In this document: piece by piece, positions 33,991 through 43,743 of the stretch
Layout: each line of letters begins with the position of its first letter
How positions within the stretch are numbered: the first letter of the stretch is position 1
Source: Lachnospiraceae bacterium
GTDB lineage: Bacteria; Bacillota; Clostridia; Lachnospirales; Lachnospiraceae
Reading direction: 5' to 3'
Assembly: GCA_017476665.1 (NCBI GenBank)
Contig: JAFUZJ010000005.1
Span: 1-64,000 of the forward strand
DNA length: 64,000 nt
The notes under the pieces: model-generated
Told to the model about the DNA's origin: nothing
Database searches by the model: none
The model's input: the letters and a program-made list of their open reading frames with translations, nothing else
Program-made: the position numbers and the translations under genes

Positions 33991-36900
33991 TTATTTGATC
34001 AATTCTCCCAGCGTTTTAAACAGTTTATCCTGCTCCACCGGTTTCGTCAAATGCGCGTTCATTCCGGCCTGCAGCGACCGCTGCACATCCTCATCAAACG
34101 CATTTGCCGTCATGGCAATGATGGGAATCCTCTTCGCATCCTCCCGTTCCAACGCCCGGATTGCCTTGGTTGCTTCCAGACCGTTCATCACCGGCATCTG
34201 TACATCCATCAGAATGGCATCAAAATGCCCCACCTTGCTGTGTGCGAACAGATCCACGGCGATCTGACCGTTTTCCGCCCACTCCACTTCTACCTCTCTG
34301 GTTGAGAGGAGCATCTCCATGATCTCCGCATTGATCTCCACATCTTCCGCCAACAGAACCCGCTTGCCCGCCAAATCTGCCTCCGCAGGAGTCTCCTGTA
34401 AAGCTTTCCTGTTTTCACTGACCTTTTGATATGCCGGCAGGACATTGGCTGCAAACAACGGCTTCGCCATAAAGTGGTCTACGCCTGCCTCCAACGCCTC
34501 TTTCTCAATGTCTTCCCAATTGTACGCCGTCAACACGATCACTGCAGATTCCGATCCCACGATCTTACGGATTTCCCTGGTCACCTCGATTCCATCCTGT
34601 TCCGGCATCTTCCAATCCACCAGGATCAGATTGTATGCCTCATGACGTCCGATCCGTACCTCAATATGCTCAATGGCCTCCTTCCCGCTGCGGCAGATAT
34701 CCGGCGTAACCCCGATCTCCCCGAAGGCAAGCCTTGCATATTCGCAGTCCACCGGATCGTCATCGATCACAAGCACTTTTAATTTGCTGATATCAATATT
34801 CTCCCCAGCGCTGTGCTCTTTGTCGCTGGTCTTCAGTGTCAATGTCACCGTAAAGGTTGTTCCCTTCCCCTTCTCGCTCTCTACGGTGATACTTCCGTTC
34901 ATCATCTCCACAATGTTTTTGGTGATCGCCATGCCCAACCCCGTGCTGCCGTATTTGTTTGCCTTTTTCTCATCCTCCTGGCTGAATGCATCAAAAATCT
35001 TCGGAAGATAAGTCTGGTCCATTCCGATTCCCGTATCCTTCATCACAAACCGCAGCGTGGATCTTCCCTCGAACTTGGCTGTCTGCTCCGCCGTAAAGGT
35101 CACCGTTCCCCCCTCCGGCGTAAACTTCACCGCATTCCCCAGGATATTAATGATAACCTGTTTCACCTTCATGTCATCACCGATAAAATAGTCATCAATC
35201 CGGTTCAAAATACGGCATTCATAATGCAAGCCCTTATCCTGGCACTGTCCACCGATCATGGTATTGATCTGTGCCAGCATCTCCGAAAAATCAAACTCCT
35301 CTTTCCGGATCGTCATTCGACCGCTTTCAATACGGCTCATATCCAGAATATCATTGATCAGCCCCAGCAGATGCTTGGCGCTTCCGCCAATCTTCTCCAG
35401 ATAATCCCTGACATTCTCAGGCAGATCCGGCTCCTTTAAGGCAATCTCATCCAGACCGATGATTGCATTCATCGGCGTCCGGATCTCATGGCTCATACTG
35501 GAGAGGAAAGCGGTTTTTGCCACATTGGCGCGCTCCGCCTCCTCAAGCGCATTTGCCAGAAGCTCATTGCGCTCACGCTGCTCTCTGATCACCTCCGTAA
35601 TATCAGACTTTAAGAGAATATAATTTTTCGCCTCACGGTCAACCACAAAATACATGAACCTCTTATTAAAGATTTCTCCGTCAATTTCGCAGCTCACATC
35701 CACGGTATAAGGCTCCGCTTTCTCCAACTCCTCACTGACCGTTTCAAGTGAAAGCATATGTAATACCTTTTCTTTCTCCTCGTCGCTTCCGGCCACGACC
35801 GGTACCACCTGCTCTTTCAGATAGTCCATATAAATGCCGCTGCGCGCCTTCGGGAAAATGCTCCCCCGCTCAATATTGGCAGCATCCCCGATGACGACAC
35901 CGTAATATCTGCCCACCAGGTATGTCACCATATCATACTGCTGTGCCAGAATCTTATTGTCCAACACATCATTGATCATTTCCGTATTACATTCTGTTTC
36001 CACACCGAACGCAATCACATCGCCCGTCATGGGATTCCTGCTCGCCGATCCGGAAAATTTGACAAAACACTGCCTGCCGGACTGTCTGCGGCAATAACCG
36101 ATAAAGGTCGCGGGACCCTCACCCTTGTTCGCACGCTCCAACAGTTTGTCCAGCGCAAACGTTTCCGTGTAGCGCTCATAATCCCCTTCCACCAGGAAGC
36201 TCTCCGCGCGCACTCTTGCGCTCTCCCTGATATCACCTCCGGCATAGTCCACATCATAGAGATCCCGTCCGCGCACCTCCTCCGTAACACCGGTGGTCAG
36301 ATTGGATCTGGTCACCGTCAGGCTCTCATCCGCGATGGCATTAAACTGCTCCATCATACTCTTGTAAGCAGTCTGTGTCTCATCTCTCTCCCGCTGCTCC
36401 CGCAGCACATCCGTGATGTCCGATTTTAACAGGATAAAAAACTGTGTTTCCCAGTCCACTACATAATAGGAAAAACGTTTGGTAAAAGTTTCCCCGTTGA
36501 TCAGGCAGGTTACATCCACCGTATAATTCCCGTTGTTCGCAAGTTCCGCAGCAATCGTTTCCAGAGCCAGAGCCTGTTCCATCTCGTCCCTCTTGCAAAT
36601 GGTGGTATCCAACACAGGAAGCACCTGCTCCCTGATATAATCCTGATAGATTCCGTCCCGCTTCTTCGGAAAAATACTGCCCTTCTTAATGTTTTGTGCT
36701 TCTCCGATCACGACGCCATAGCTGTCTCCAACCACATAACATACCATGTCATATTGCTTTGCCAGAACCTTGTCATTCAGTACTTCCGTAACCTTCTCAG
36801 AATTGTATTCCGTCTCCACGCCCAGTACAATCACATCTCCCGTGACCGGATCCTTTCGCATGGCTGCCGAATACTTGATAAAACACTGCCGTCCGGACTG

Positions 36901-37590
36901 TCTTCTGGAGAAAATGACAAGAGATGTGGGGCCTTCGCCGAGATAATACTTTTCCTTCAGTTTCTCCAGATCAAAAACTTCCACATAATTCTTCCGGTCT
37001 GCCTCAATCGGCATATTTTCCATCCGAACCTTGATCAGATCCCCAATATCCGCTCCCACCTGATCCACGTCGTAGAGATCCGTCCCACGCACTTCCTCCA
37101 CCACGCCTTTGGTGAGATTGGAACGCAATGCCGCCAGACTGTTATCCGACAAGGCATTTAATTCCTTGTTCAGCTCTACATACATTGCCTGGGTCTGCGC
37201 CTGACTTTCCTTCAGTTCGGTAATATCTTCGTACATACAATAGGCGTACTGCTCCCCTTCATTTTCCAGAAAGGCATATCTCACCTTCACCCACTTCCAG
37301 TCACCCTTCACCGTGCGTTTCCGGACATCCAGATGATTCGTTCCGCTCTTTGTTCGCTGGTGCAGGAACAGATATGCCACTTCTTCCTTATCCTCCGGAT
37401 GGATCGAATTCATAGCCCCGCCGCTTTCCAGACGGAAATACTCTTCCTCTGTTCCCTCAACCATCTCCAGGAATTCCTTGGAACACCAGATGGGATAATA
37501 ATCCCCCTTTTCCCCTACTTTCATCATGACAGCGTTGCTGTCCATGGCTGTGAACAAGCGCTCATAAAATTCCGGTTTAAAGTTCATCAT
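33991..37590 (-). CDS. Hybrid sensor histidine kinase with two receiver domains
   Basis: A 1,199-aa cytosolic-looking signalling protein without membrane segments. An N-terminal PAS-like domain (IWCSKEFLEMVEGTEEEYF, then HPEDKEEV) is followed by two homologous sensor modules of about 250 aa, each with RSNLT.GV.EEVRG.DLYDVD, RRQSGRQCF and YGVVIG. Then come HisKA (SSMSHEIRTPMNAIIG, near 700), an HATPase domain (NILGNAVKFTPEGG, GTGLGM-like GSTGLGMAI) and two receivers (LVDWKMPEQDG near 990; LMDVQMPVMNG near 1127). The ATG at 37590 follows GGAGGG and overlaps the YhfC-like gene by 14 bp, so the two are coupled. The ligand is unknown. Confidence 0.92.
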   Translation of the reverse strand: MMNFKPEFYERLFTAMDSNAVMMKVGEKGDYYPIWCSKEFLEMVEGTEEEYFRLESGGAMNSIHPEDKEEVAYLFLHQRTKSGTNHLDVRKRTVKGDWKWVKVRYAFLENEGEQYAYCMYEDITELKESQAQTQAMYVELNKELNALSDNSLAALRSNLTKGVVEEVRGTDLYDVDQVGADIGDLIKVRMENMPIEADRKNYVEVFDLEKLKEKYYLGEGPTSLVIFSRRQSGRQCFIKYSAAMRKDPVTGDVIVLGVETEYNSEKVTEVLNDKVLAKQYDMVCYVVGDSYGVVIGEAQNIKKGSIFPKKRDGIYQDYIREQVLPVLDTTICKRDEMEQALALETIAAELANNGNYTVDVTCLINGETFTKRFSYYVVDWETQFFILLKSDITDVLREQRERDETQTAYKSMMEQFNAIADESLTVTRSNLTTGVTEEVRGRDLYDVDYAGGDIRESARVRAESFLVEGDYERYTETFALDKLLERANKGEGPATFIGYCRRQSGRQCFVKFSGSASRNPMTGDVIAFGVETECNTEMINDVLDNKILAQQYDMVTYLVGRYYGVVIGDAANIERGSIFPKARSGIYMDYLKEQVVPVVAGSDEEKEKVLHMLSLETVSEELEKAEPYTVDVSCEIDGEIFNKRFMYFVVDREAKNYILLKSDITEVIREQRERNELLANALEEAERANVAKTAFLSSMSHEIRTPMNAIIGLDEIALKEPDLPENVRDYLEKIGGSAKHLLGLINDILDMSRIESGRMTIRKEEFDFSEMLAQINTMIGGQCQDKGLHYECRILNRIDDYFIGDDMKVKQVIINILGNAVKFTPEGGTVTFTAEQTAKFEGRSTLRFVMKDTGIGMDQTYLPKIFDAFSQEDEKKANKYGSTGLGMAITKNIVEMMNGSITVESEKGKGTTFTVTLTLKTSDKEHSAGENIDISKLKVLVIDDDPVDCEYARLAFGEIGVTPDICRSGKEAIEHIEVRIGRHEAYNLILVDWKMPEQDGIEVTREIRKIVGSESAVIVLTAYNWEDIEKEALEAGVDHFMAKPLFAANVLPAYQKVSENRKALQETPAEADLAGKRVLLAEDVEINAEIMEMLLSTREVEVEWAENGQIAVDLFAHSKVGHFDAILMDVQMPVMNGLEATKAIRALEREDAKRIPIIAMTANAFDEDVQRSLQAGMNAHLTKPVEQDKLFKTLGELIK

Positions 37591-38410
37591 CGTCTGTCCC
37601 TCCTGCTCTGAGAATTCCTGTCGTATCATTTCTGTCAGGCTCATTTCTGTACTGTTGCATTACCCATGCAATGAATACAATGACCACTGCCAACAACACA
37701 ATTTCCACTCCAATTGCCGATACATATTGTGTTAAGACAACCGTCCCGGCATCTACGGCAAAATGTACCCCTACTGATGCCGCATAATACCGGATCCTGC
37801 TCTCCCGAACCGCCCGATATACCAGATAAGACATCCCGATATGTAAAAGCACTGCCGATATCCGCTCCACTCCCGCCATGTAAAACTGCCATGCCGGAAG
37901 GGTACAAAGCTGCTCCACCGCCGTCTGAAATGTCTGCGCCGTCGCTTCATCCATCATTCCCGTGAGCGCCTGCAGCCCGCCGGAATTGATCATAAGCGCC
38001 ATCACCAGATTGGAAATATACGTCATTCCGACCACCAGCATACACTCAATCCCGCCATGTCCGATTCCGTACATGACGGCGTTCTCCCGGCTCAGTGTTC
38101 GCTTCATCCAAAACTTCATCGCCACAAACCTGCCGGTTTCCTCAAACAGTCCTGCCGCCAGTCCACCGTACAATGCGTACAGCCATAGATTGTTCCGCAA
38201 TCCATCTCCCGCAATCGTAAGAACCGTTGTATGCAGCAATTGTTCCAAGATTAACGCAAACAAGACAAACGTTCCGCAGCCGATAAAAAATGCGGACCAG
38301 TTTGCCTTGGTTCTGATCTTCCAGAAGATAAATAATCCGATTGGCAGGACAAATGAAAAAATGAGTATACATACAATAGCGACCAGGTTGGATGCGGGTA
38401 CAGTATACAT
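37577..38410 (-). CDS. YhfC-family intramembrane metalloprotease-like protein
   Basis: A 277-aa polytopic membrane protein with about seven helices. The sequence GGLAAGLFEETGRFVAMKFWMK holds the EE…R signature, and GIGHGGIECMLV supplies His/Glu, as in YhfC/CAAX-like (ABI) intramembrane proteases. The start is ATG at 38410, eight bases after AAGGAG. Overlap with the hybrid kinase gene suggests a joint signalling role. The substrate is unknown. Confidence 0.8.
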   Translation of the reverse strand: MYTVPASNLVAIVCILIFSFVLPIGLFIFWKIRTKANWSAFFIGCGTFVLFALILEQLLHTTVLTIAGDGLRNNLWLYALYGGLAAGLFEETGRFVAMKFWMKRTLSRENAVMYGIGHGGIECMLVVGMTYISNLVMALMINSGGLQALTGMMDEATAQTFQTAVEQLCTLPAWQFYMAGVERISAVLLHIGMSYLVYRAVRESRIRYYAASVGVHFAVDAGTVVLTQYVSAIGVEIVLLAVVIVFIAWVMQQYRNEPDRNDTTGILRAGGTDDDEL

Positions 38411-38467
38411 GGCATGGACTCCTTTTCTTTTTTCCATTGTACCATGTCGGGATTTTATTTACAATCT

Positions 38468-38926
38468 TCAACCCCAAATCTGCATCAGCCAGTATCCCAG
38501 CCCCAGAAGCCAGGTTGCGAATACACCGTACAAAATAACCGGACCTGCAATCGTGAATATCTTACAGCCGATGCCGAAAACCTGTCCCTCCACACCAAAC
38601 TCAATTGCACAGGATGCCACGCTGTTGGCAAATCCGGTGATCGGCACCAGTGCCCCTGCACCGCCCCACTTGGTCAGTCTGGCGTATAATCCAAGCCCGG
38701 TAAGCAGCGCACTCAAAAACACCAGGATCACACTGCACCAGGTTGCCGCATCCTGTTTTTCCACGCCCATATTCCCCAAAGTGTTCAGGATAAACTGTCC
38801 TAAAATGCAAATTATCCCTCCCACAAGAAATGCCCGGACGAGCTGCATCCAGAAATTGTGCGTGGGCGTCACCGTTTTTACATATTTATTGTATTGTTGT
38901 TTTTGAGCCTCTGTGATCTCTGCCAT
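38468..38926 (-). CDS. spoVAC: Stage V sporulation protein AC
   Basis: A 152-aa membrane protein with four to five helices. It matches SpoVAC: YNKYVKTVTPTHNFWMQLVRAFLVGG at the start, FLSALLTGLGLYARLTKWGGAGALVPITGFANSV in the centre. SpoVA proteins carry dipicolinic acid across the spore membrane. In most genomes spoVAC is followed by spoVAD and spoVAE; here it stands alone, with unrelated neighbours on both sides. The ATG at 38926 follows AAAGGAG. Confidence 0.92.
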   Translation of the reverse strand: MAEITEAQKQQYNKYVKTVTPTHNFWMQLVRAFLVGGIICILGQFILNTLGNMGVEKQDAATWCSVILVFLSALLTGLGLYARLTKWGGAGALVPITGFANSVASCAIEFGVEGQVFGIGCKIFTIAGPVILYGVFATWLLGLGYWLMQIWG

Positions 38927-38981
38927 TTGCATTCTCCTTTTAACACCGTTCTCATAAACAGTGTGCCCGCATCTTTCTTTT

Positions 38982-40151
38982 CTATTCACTTTTCATTTCC
39001 GGATTTTTTCTATTAATCTTCTCCTGCAAATGTTTTTCAAACAAATGCTCAAACGCCTGCTCCGCCTCCGTTCCCGCCTGTGGCAGCTCCACCATGCGGT
39101 GTTCCCAGGACGACAGATAGATTGCGTTCCCGAGCAGAAGACTTTTTCTCCCCTCCGTGCCGGGTGCAATATTGCTGCCTCTGCCCAGACACTCATCTGC
39201 AAAGCCCTGCAGCACTTTCCCGTACGGATCTTCCTCCTTCGGCGGCGTCACCTCCGTCCAGGTTCCCTTGATCTTACGGAAAAAATCAGTGGAGGCCGCC
39301 CGGTACTCCGCTTCCTTACAGCCCATCTCCTGCACCAGTTCTCCGATCTGCAGCTTTCCGTTCTCGCAGACGATCATCGCCTCCTCCAACGAAATCTCCA
39401 GGCGATTGATCCCCGGCGCATCCCCTGTGGATGTGATAAATGTGCCCGTTGCGCCATTCTCCCATTCCATGTACGCCGTCACATCATCCTCCACCTCAAT
39501 ATCATGGAAATGCCCCTCTTTACAAAATCCCTGTACCCGCACAGGTATACCGCAGATCCACTGCAGAAGATCCAGATTGTGCGGGCACTGATTGAGCAGC
39601 ACCCCGCCGCCGTCCTTGTCCCAGGTGGCATGCCAGGAACTGGACGTATAATACTGATTCGGACGGTACCAGTCCGTCACCACCCAGTTCACCCGCTTCA
39701 GTGCACCATATTTTCCGCTGTGCACCAACTCATATAACTGTTGATGGATTGGCAGCGTACGCTGATTAAACACCATTCCGAATACCCGTCCGGTGGCAGC
39801 TGCCGCCTCCTCAATCACCCTTGCCTGCCTGCTGTAGACACCGGAAGGCTTGTCACAGAGCACATGCAATCCGTCACGGAAAGCCCGCACTGCCAGCCCC
39901 TCATGGGCATAATGCGGCGTCGCAATGATCACCGCATCCAGTGCAAGTTCTCCGCTTTCCACTGCCTGAAAAAGTGCATCCGCACTTTCATACACCGGAA
40001 TCCCCGCTTCAATAGACGGAATCAGCATTTCTCTGTATGCCCCCCGCACTCTGGTGAGGGCAGAAAGCTCTAGTCCGTCTATCTTTCCGTCCTGTACAAG
40101 TGCCGCATATTTGCTGCCCATATTCCCTACACCGATCACCGCTATCTTCAT
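38982..40151 (-). CDS. Gfo/Idh/MocA-family NAD(P)-dependent oxidoreductase
   Basis: A 389-aa dehydrogenase. The N-terminal Rossmann fold has MKIAVIGVGNMGSKYAALV. The motif DGLHVLCDKPSGVYS holds the conserved Lys (usually EKP; here DKP). The C-terminal domain has NQCPHNLDLLQWICG with the conserved Asp/His. Likely substrates are sugars or inositol-like polyols, but the locus gives no clue. The ATG at 40151 follows GGAGAT. It is downstream of the broken aldo/keto reductase. Confidence 0.9.
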   Translation of the reverse strand: MKIAVIGVGNMGSKYAALVQDGKIDGLELSALTRVRGAYREMLIPSIEAGIPVYESADALFQAVESGELALDAVIIATPHYAHEGLAVRAFRDGLHVLCDKPSGVYSRQARVIEEAAAATGRVFGMVFNQRTLPIHQQLYELVHSGKYGALKRVNWVVTDWYRPNQYYTSSSWHATWDKDGGGVLLNQCPHNLDLLQWICGIPVRVQGFCKEGHFHDIEVEDDVTAYMEWENGATGTFITSTGDAPGINRLEISLEEAMIVCENGKLQIGELVQEMGCKEAEYRAASTDFFRKIKGTWTEVTPPKEEDPYGKVLQGFADECLGRGSNIAPGTEGRKSLLLGNAIYLSSWEHRMVELPQAGTEAEQAFEHLFEKHLQEKINRKNPEMKSE

Positions 40152-40198
40152 GCCATATCTCCTCTTCCACCTTATATTGCTGTCCCCATGTCGATATA

Positions 40199-40719
40199 TC
40201 AATACACCTTAAAAATCTTGATCACCCTGCGCGCGATCTTATACAGAGGTCCTTCCAGCGCCTTGCGTGCATTCTTTAATTCTTTTCGTATCTCAATGTG
40301 CTGGGGACAATGCTGCTCGCACTTGCCGCACTCCACACAGTTGGAAGCCGCCGCGGAATCTTTCCGCAGTCCCGTACACATAAAGTATTCCCGAAATGCC
40401 TCCATCTTCCCATCTGATTCGATACGGTTATACGCGGCAAAAGTGCCCGGATCAGGTAATAATCCACATGATCTGTGCGCAGGAGCTTTAACTGCTCCGC
40501 AAAATACTTCTCCATGCTCTCTCTGTTTTTGATCAGATAATGCGGAAGCTTGGTAGCAATATACGCCGTGTCATAATAATTGACCCCTGCACGGAAAGCA
40601 GCCATAATCTCCTGTTCCGCCTTCTCCAGATCGATCTTGCCGTTTTTGGAACTAAAACGCATGCAGCCGTATCCCAAAAGGGATAAGTTATTTCCATATC
40701 TGTCATTTCTGTAATTCAT
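40199..40719 (-). pseudogene. Internally deleted aldo/keto reductase with ferredoxin-like end
   Basis: The start (MNYRNDRYGNNLSLLGYGCMRF…GVNYYDTAY) is an aldo/keto reductase barrel. It jumps straight to IATKLPHYLIKNRESMEKYF, losing the usual GGSE segment, then runs to DHVDYYLIRAL. There it changes frame and loses most of the barrel. The C-terminal 4Fe-4S part (CVECGKCEQHCP, then KNARKALEGP) is intact in another frame from 40405 down to 40199. The original would have been about 370 aa; about 170 codons remain. At least two deletions and a frameshift are needed, so the gene is dead. Confidence 0.9.
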
Positions 40720-40731
40720 GATTTCCTCCGA

Positions 40732-41727
40732 TCATCTGACTGTAAACTCCCGCTCAATTTTTTCCATTAACTCTGACTTTAAAGCCTCTGGAGCAAATGA
40801 AGCATTTACAGAGTTGACCATCAACTGCCGTACCTCCCCTTTGGACAATTCAAACTGATCAATCAGCAGTTGATACTCCCTTTTGATCGTCGTTCCCTCT
40901 ATGGACGGGTCGTCCGTATTCACCGTGACAACAATCCCCTTCTCCAGAAAGGTTCGGAGCGGATACTGCGACAGGTCAGAATAAATTGCTGTATTCAGAT
41001 TACTGGTAGGACAAAGCTCCAACGGCACCTTTTCCGCCGCCAGCCGATCCATCAGACTTTCATCCTCCGAAGCGAGCACCCCATGGCCGATCCGTACTGC
41101 GCCGAGATCCAGCGCACACTTCACGCTTTCCGGTCCGTCCGCCTCGCCCGCATGGATCGTAAACGGAATTCCCTTGCTCCGCGCATATGCAAAAATATCT
41201 GCAAAATCTCTGGTCGGAAACAGTGCTTCCGCGCCCGCCAGATCCAGCGCACATACGCCTCTCCCCAGATATTCCCCGCAAAGTTCCACCGTTTCCATGT
41301 TTTCCGCCCGATTATCCGCAGCCCGCATGCAGCATAAGATCAGTCCACAGAGAAGCCCCGACCGCTGAATGCCGGTCAGTGCGGCCTCCACAGCCTGCCG
41401 CTGTGTCATGCCCAGCTCACAGGATTTTTGCGGTGCAAACCGAATCTCCGCATACATCACGCCCTGCTCCTGCAATTCACAGCACAGGTTAAAAACGGCG
41501 CCTTCCAGTCCCTCTTTGGTCTGTAACAGCGAGCAGGGAAATGCAAACTTCTCCAAAAATTCATTCAGATCCTTGCAATCCTCTGATACGGTCAACAATG
41601 CTTTGAGCTCCGCATCACTTTCCGGGATCTCAATACCCTGCAGTTTAGCCAATTGCCTTGCCGACTCCATAGAGATTGCGCCGTCCAGATGCAAGTGCAG
41701 ATCTGTCATACAAGTTAATTTCTCCAC
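40732..41727 (-). CDS. add: Adenosine deaminase
   Basis: A 331-aa metal-dependent purine deaminase (adenosine to inosine). It has LHLHLDGAI (two zinc His), IHAGEADGPESV (Zn His and catalytic Glu), RIGHGV, CPTSNLNT and VTVNTDDPSI (Zn/catalytic Asp). All catalytic residues are present. The start is GTG at 41727, eight bases after GAGG; it overlaps the end of the ABC-F gene by five codons or so. A longer frame starting at 41775 lacks a ribosome site. Confidence 0.93.
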   Translation of the reverse strand: MEKLTCMTDLHLHLDGAISMESARQLAKLQGIEIPESDAELKALLTVSEDCKDLNEFLEKFAFPCSLLQTKEGLEGAVFNLCCELQEQGVMYAEIRFAPQKSCELGMTQRQAVEAALTGIQRSGLLCGLILCCMRAADNRAENMETVELCGEYLGRGVCALDLAGAEALFPTRDFADIFAYARSKGIPFTIHAGEADGPESVKCALDLGAVRIGHGVLASEDESLMDRLAAEKVPLELCPTSNLNTAIYSDLSQYPLRTFLEKGIVVTVNTDDPSIEGTTIKREYQLLIDQFELSKGEVRQLMVNSVNASFAPEALKSELMEKIEREFTVR

Positions 41728-41743
41728 AAGCAATTCCTCCTCT

Positions 41744-43618
41744 TTATTGCGCTGCGATCCGCTCTGCCAGTTCATTCAGATAGACCCACCTCTCCATTTT
41801 ATGCTCCAGATCATTTTCCTTTTGCTCTTTCAGCTGGCTTAACTCAATCAGCTTGGCGGAATTGGTGGCATTCTTTGCCATATCCGTATCAATGTCCGCA
41901 ATCTCCTGCTCCAGTTTTGCGATCACTTCATCAATGGTGTCATATTCCTTCTGTTCATTATAGGTAAACTTTAACTTTTTCTCATGAGTCCATGTAGTTT
42001 TTGCGTTTGTGGACGCAGTTGTAGCTGTACCGGCATTCCCGTCTCTTCCCGCCTTGTCAACTCTGTCTGATCTGTGTGTTGCCTCTGCATCTTCTGACGC
42101 AGTCCCTTCTTCCTGTTTCCGGTTCTCATAGTCGGTGTACCCGCCCTCATACTGTCTGAGCACACCGTCTCCTTCAAAGGCAAAAATCCGCCGCACCACG
42201 CGATCCAGAAAGTACCTGTCATGGGAAACCGTGATCACCACGCCCTGATAATTGTCGAGATAATCTTCCAAAATCTGCAAGGTCTTAATGTCTAAGTCGT
42301 TCGTGGGCTCATCTAAAATCAGCACATTGGGCGCCCCCATCAACACCCGCAGCAGATTCAGCCTGCGCTTCTCTCCGCCGGACAGTTTCGCGATGGGACT
42401 GTACTGTTGATCCGCCGTAAAAAGAAACCGTTCCAGCATGGCAGACGCACTCACCTGCCCGTCCTCCGTGCGCACATACTCCGCCACATTCCGGATGTAG
42501 TCGATGACCTTGTCATTCGGGTTCATATAAGCCACGCCTGCTGCTTCATTCTCCTCAATCTCCTGCGTGTAATAGCCAATCTTCACTGTCTGTCCGATCA
42601 CAATCTCACCGGCATCTGGCCGGACGCGGGAATCGATCATCTTCATCAGCGTGGTCTTGCCACACCCGTTTGGTCCCACGAAACCGATGCGGTCACCTTT
42701 CAGAAACAGATAAGTAAAATCCTTGATCAATACCTTGTCTCCATACGCTTTGGAGATAGCTTTCAGTTCAACGATCGTCTTACCCAGTCTGCTGGAAACT
42801 GAACTGATCTCTACCTGTCCGTCGAATTCCGGTGCATCCATATCCCGCAGCGCCTCATACCTCTGAATATGTGCCTTCTGCTTCGTGGAGCGCGCTCTGG
42901 CCCCTCTCTGGATCCAGGCGATCTCCTTGCGCAGAATGGACTGCCGCTTCCGCTCAGAAGCCAACATACTTTGCTCTCGCTGCGCTTTCAATGAGAGGAA
43001 TCCCGAATAATTTGCATCGTAACTGTATATGTGCCCCTTGTCGATCTCCACGATCCGCCTGCACACACTGTCCAGGAAATATCTGTCATGGGTCACCATC
43101 ACTAACGTTTTTCGAAAAGCGCGCAGATACTCCTCCAACCATTCCGACATCTCTGAATCCAGATGGTTTGTGGGCTCATCCAACACCAGAATATCACAGG
43201 GCGCCATCAGCACCGCCACCAATGCCAGGCGCTTCTTTTGTCCGCCGGAGAGCTCCCCGCACTTCTGATCAAAATCGGTTATGCCCAGCTTCGTCAGCAT
43301 CGTCTTCGCATCGCTCTCATGGGAACCGTACTCGTCATGTCCTCCGCATGCCTTCACCACACTGTTTATTACCGTTTCCTCCGGATCAAACTGCGGTGTC
43401 TGCGGCAGATACGAGACAACATGATTATTTGCCAGGATCACTTTCCCCGCATCCGGTTCCTCCAAACCCGCAATGATCTTTAACAACGTGGATTTGCCCG
43501 TGCCGTTGATGCCGATAATGCCAACTTTTTCTCCCTCCTCCAGATAAAGGGATGCGTCGTCCAAAAGCATTCTTCCTATGTAATTTTTTGAAATATGATC
43601 TAATGTGAGTATGTTCAT
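41744..43618 (-). CDS. ABC-F family ATPase (translation factor type)
   Basis: A 624-aa cytosolic protein with two ABC domains and no membrane part. Walker A motifs are GINGTGKST and GPNGCGKTT; signatures are LSGGQKKR and LSGGEKRR; Walker B motifs are ILVLDEPTNHLDS and VLILDEPTNDLDI. The region after the second domain is charged and ends in a coiled coil (EQEIADIDTDMAKNATNSAKL), as in Uup/YdiF-like ABC-F proteins that act on the ribosome. A role in drug resistance cannot be told from sequence. The ATG at 43618 has only a weak AAG site. Confidence 0.93.
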   Translation of the reverse strand: MNILTLDHISKNYIGRMLLDDASLYLEEGEKVGIIGINGTGKSTLLKIIAGLEEPDAGKVILANNHVVSYLPQTPQFDPEETVINSVVKACGGHDEYGSHESDAKTMLTKLGITDFDQKCGELSGGQKKRLALVAVLMAPCDILVLDEPTNHLDSEMSEWLEEYLRAFRKTLVMVTHDRYFLDSVCRRIVEIDKGHIYSYDANYSGFLSLKAQREQSMLASERKRQSILRKEIAWIQRGARARSTKQKAHIQRYEALRDMDAPEFDGQVEISSVSSRLGKTIVELKAISKAYGDKVLIKDFTYLFLKGDRIGFVGPNGCGKTTLMKMIDSRVRPDAGEIVIGQTVKIGYYTQEIEENEAAGVAYMNPNDKVIDYIRNVAEYVRTEDGQVSASAMLERFLFTADQQYSPIAKLSGGEKRRLNLLRVLMGAPNVLILDEPTNDLDIKTLQILEDYLDNYQGVVITVSHDRYFLDRVVRRIFAFEGDGVLRQYEGGYTDYENRKQEEGTASEDAEATHRSDRVDKAGRDGNAGTATTASTNAKTTWTHEKKLKFTYNEQKEYDTIDEVIAKLEQEIADIDTDMAKNATNSAKLIELSQLKEQKENDLEHKMERWVYLNELAERIAAQ

Positions 43619-43676
43619 AATAAAAGTATCTTAACATAAACCTGCTGAAAATAAAAATAAATTTTACTTTTGAAAT

Positions 43677-43692
43677 TTTAAGTTGGTTTAAG
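43677..43692 (+). promoter_or_regulatory. TTTAAG direct repeat before the DUF4353 gene
   Basis: Two TTTAAG hexamers 10 bp apart lie immediately upstream of a TATAAT (near 43702) in the divergent region between the ABC-F and DUF4353 genes. No good -35 box is present. This layout suits an OmpR-type activator that replaces the -35 contact, an inference from spacing alone. Confidence 0.4.
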
Positions 43693-43743
43693 GTTCTCTG
43701 CTTATAATAACATCATCAGGCAGACAGAAAGGGGTTGACTTTT

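Noticed and set aside
38142-38477. A 111-codon minus-strand frame over the YhfC-like gene
   Set aside because: It overlaps the real gene in another frame and crosses its start; no ribosome site or domain.
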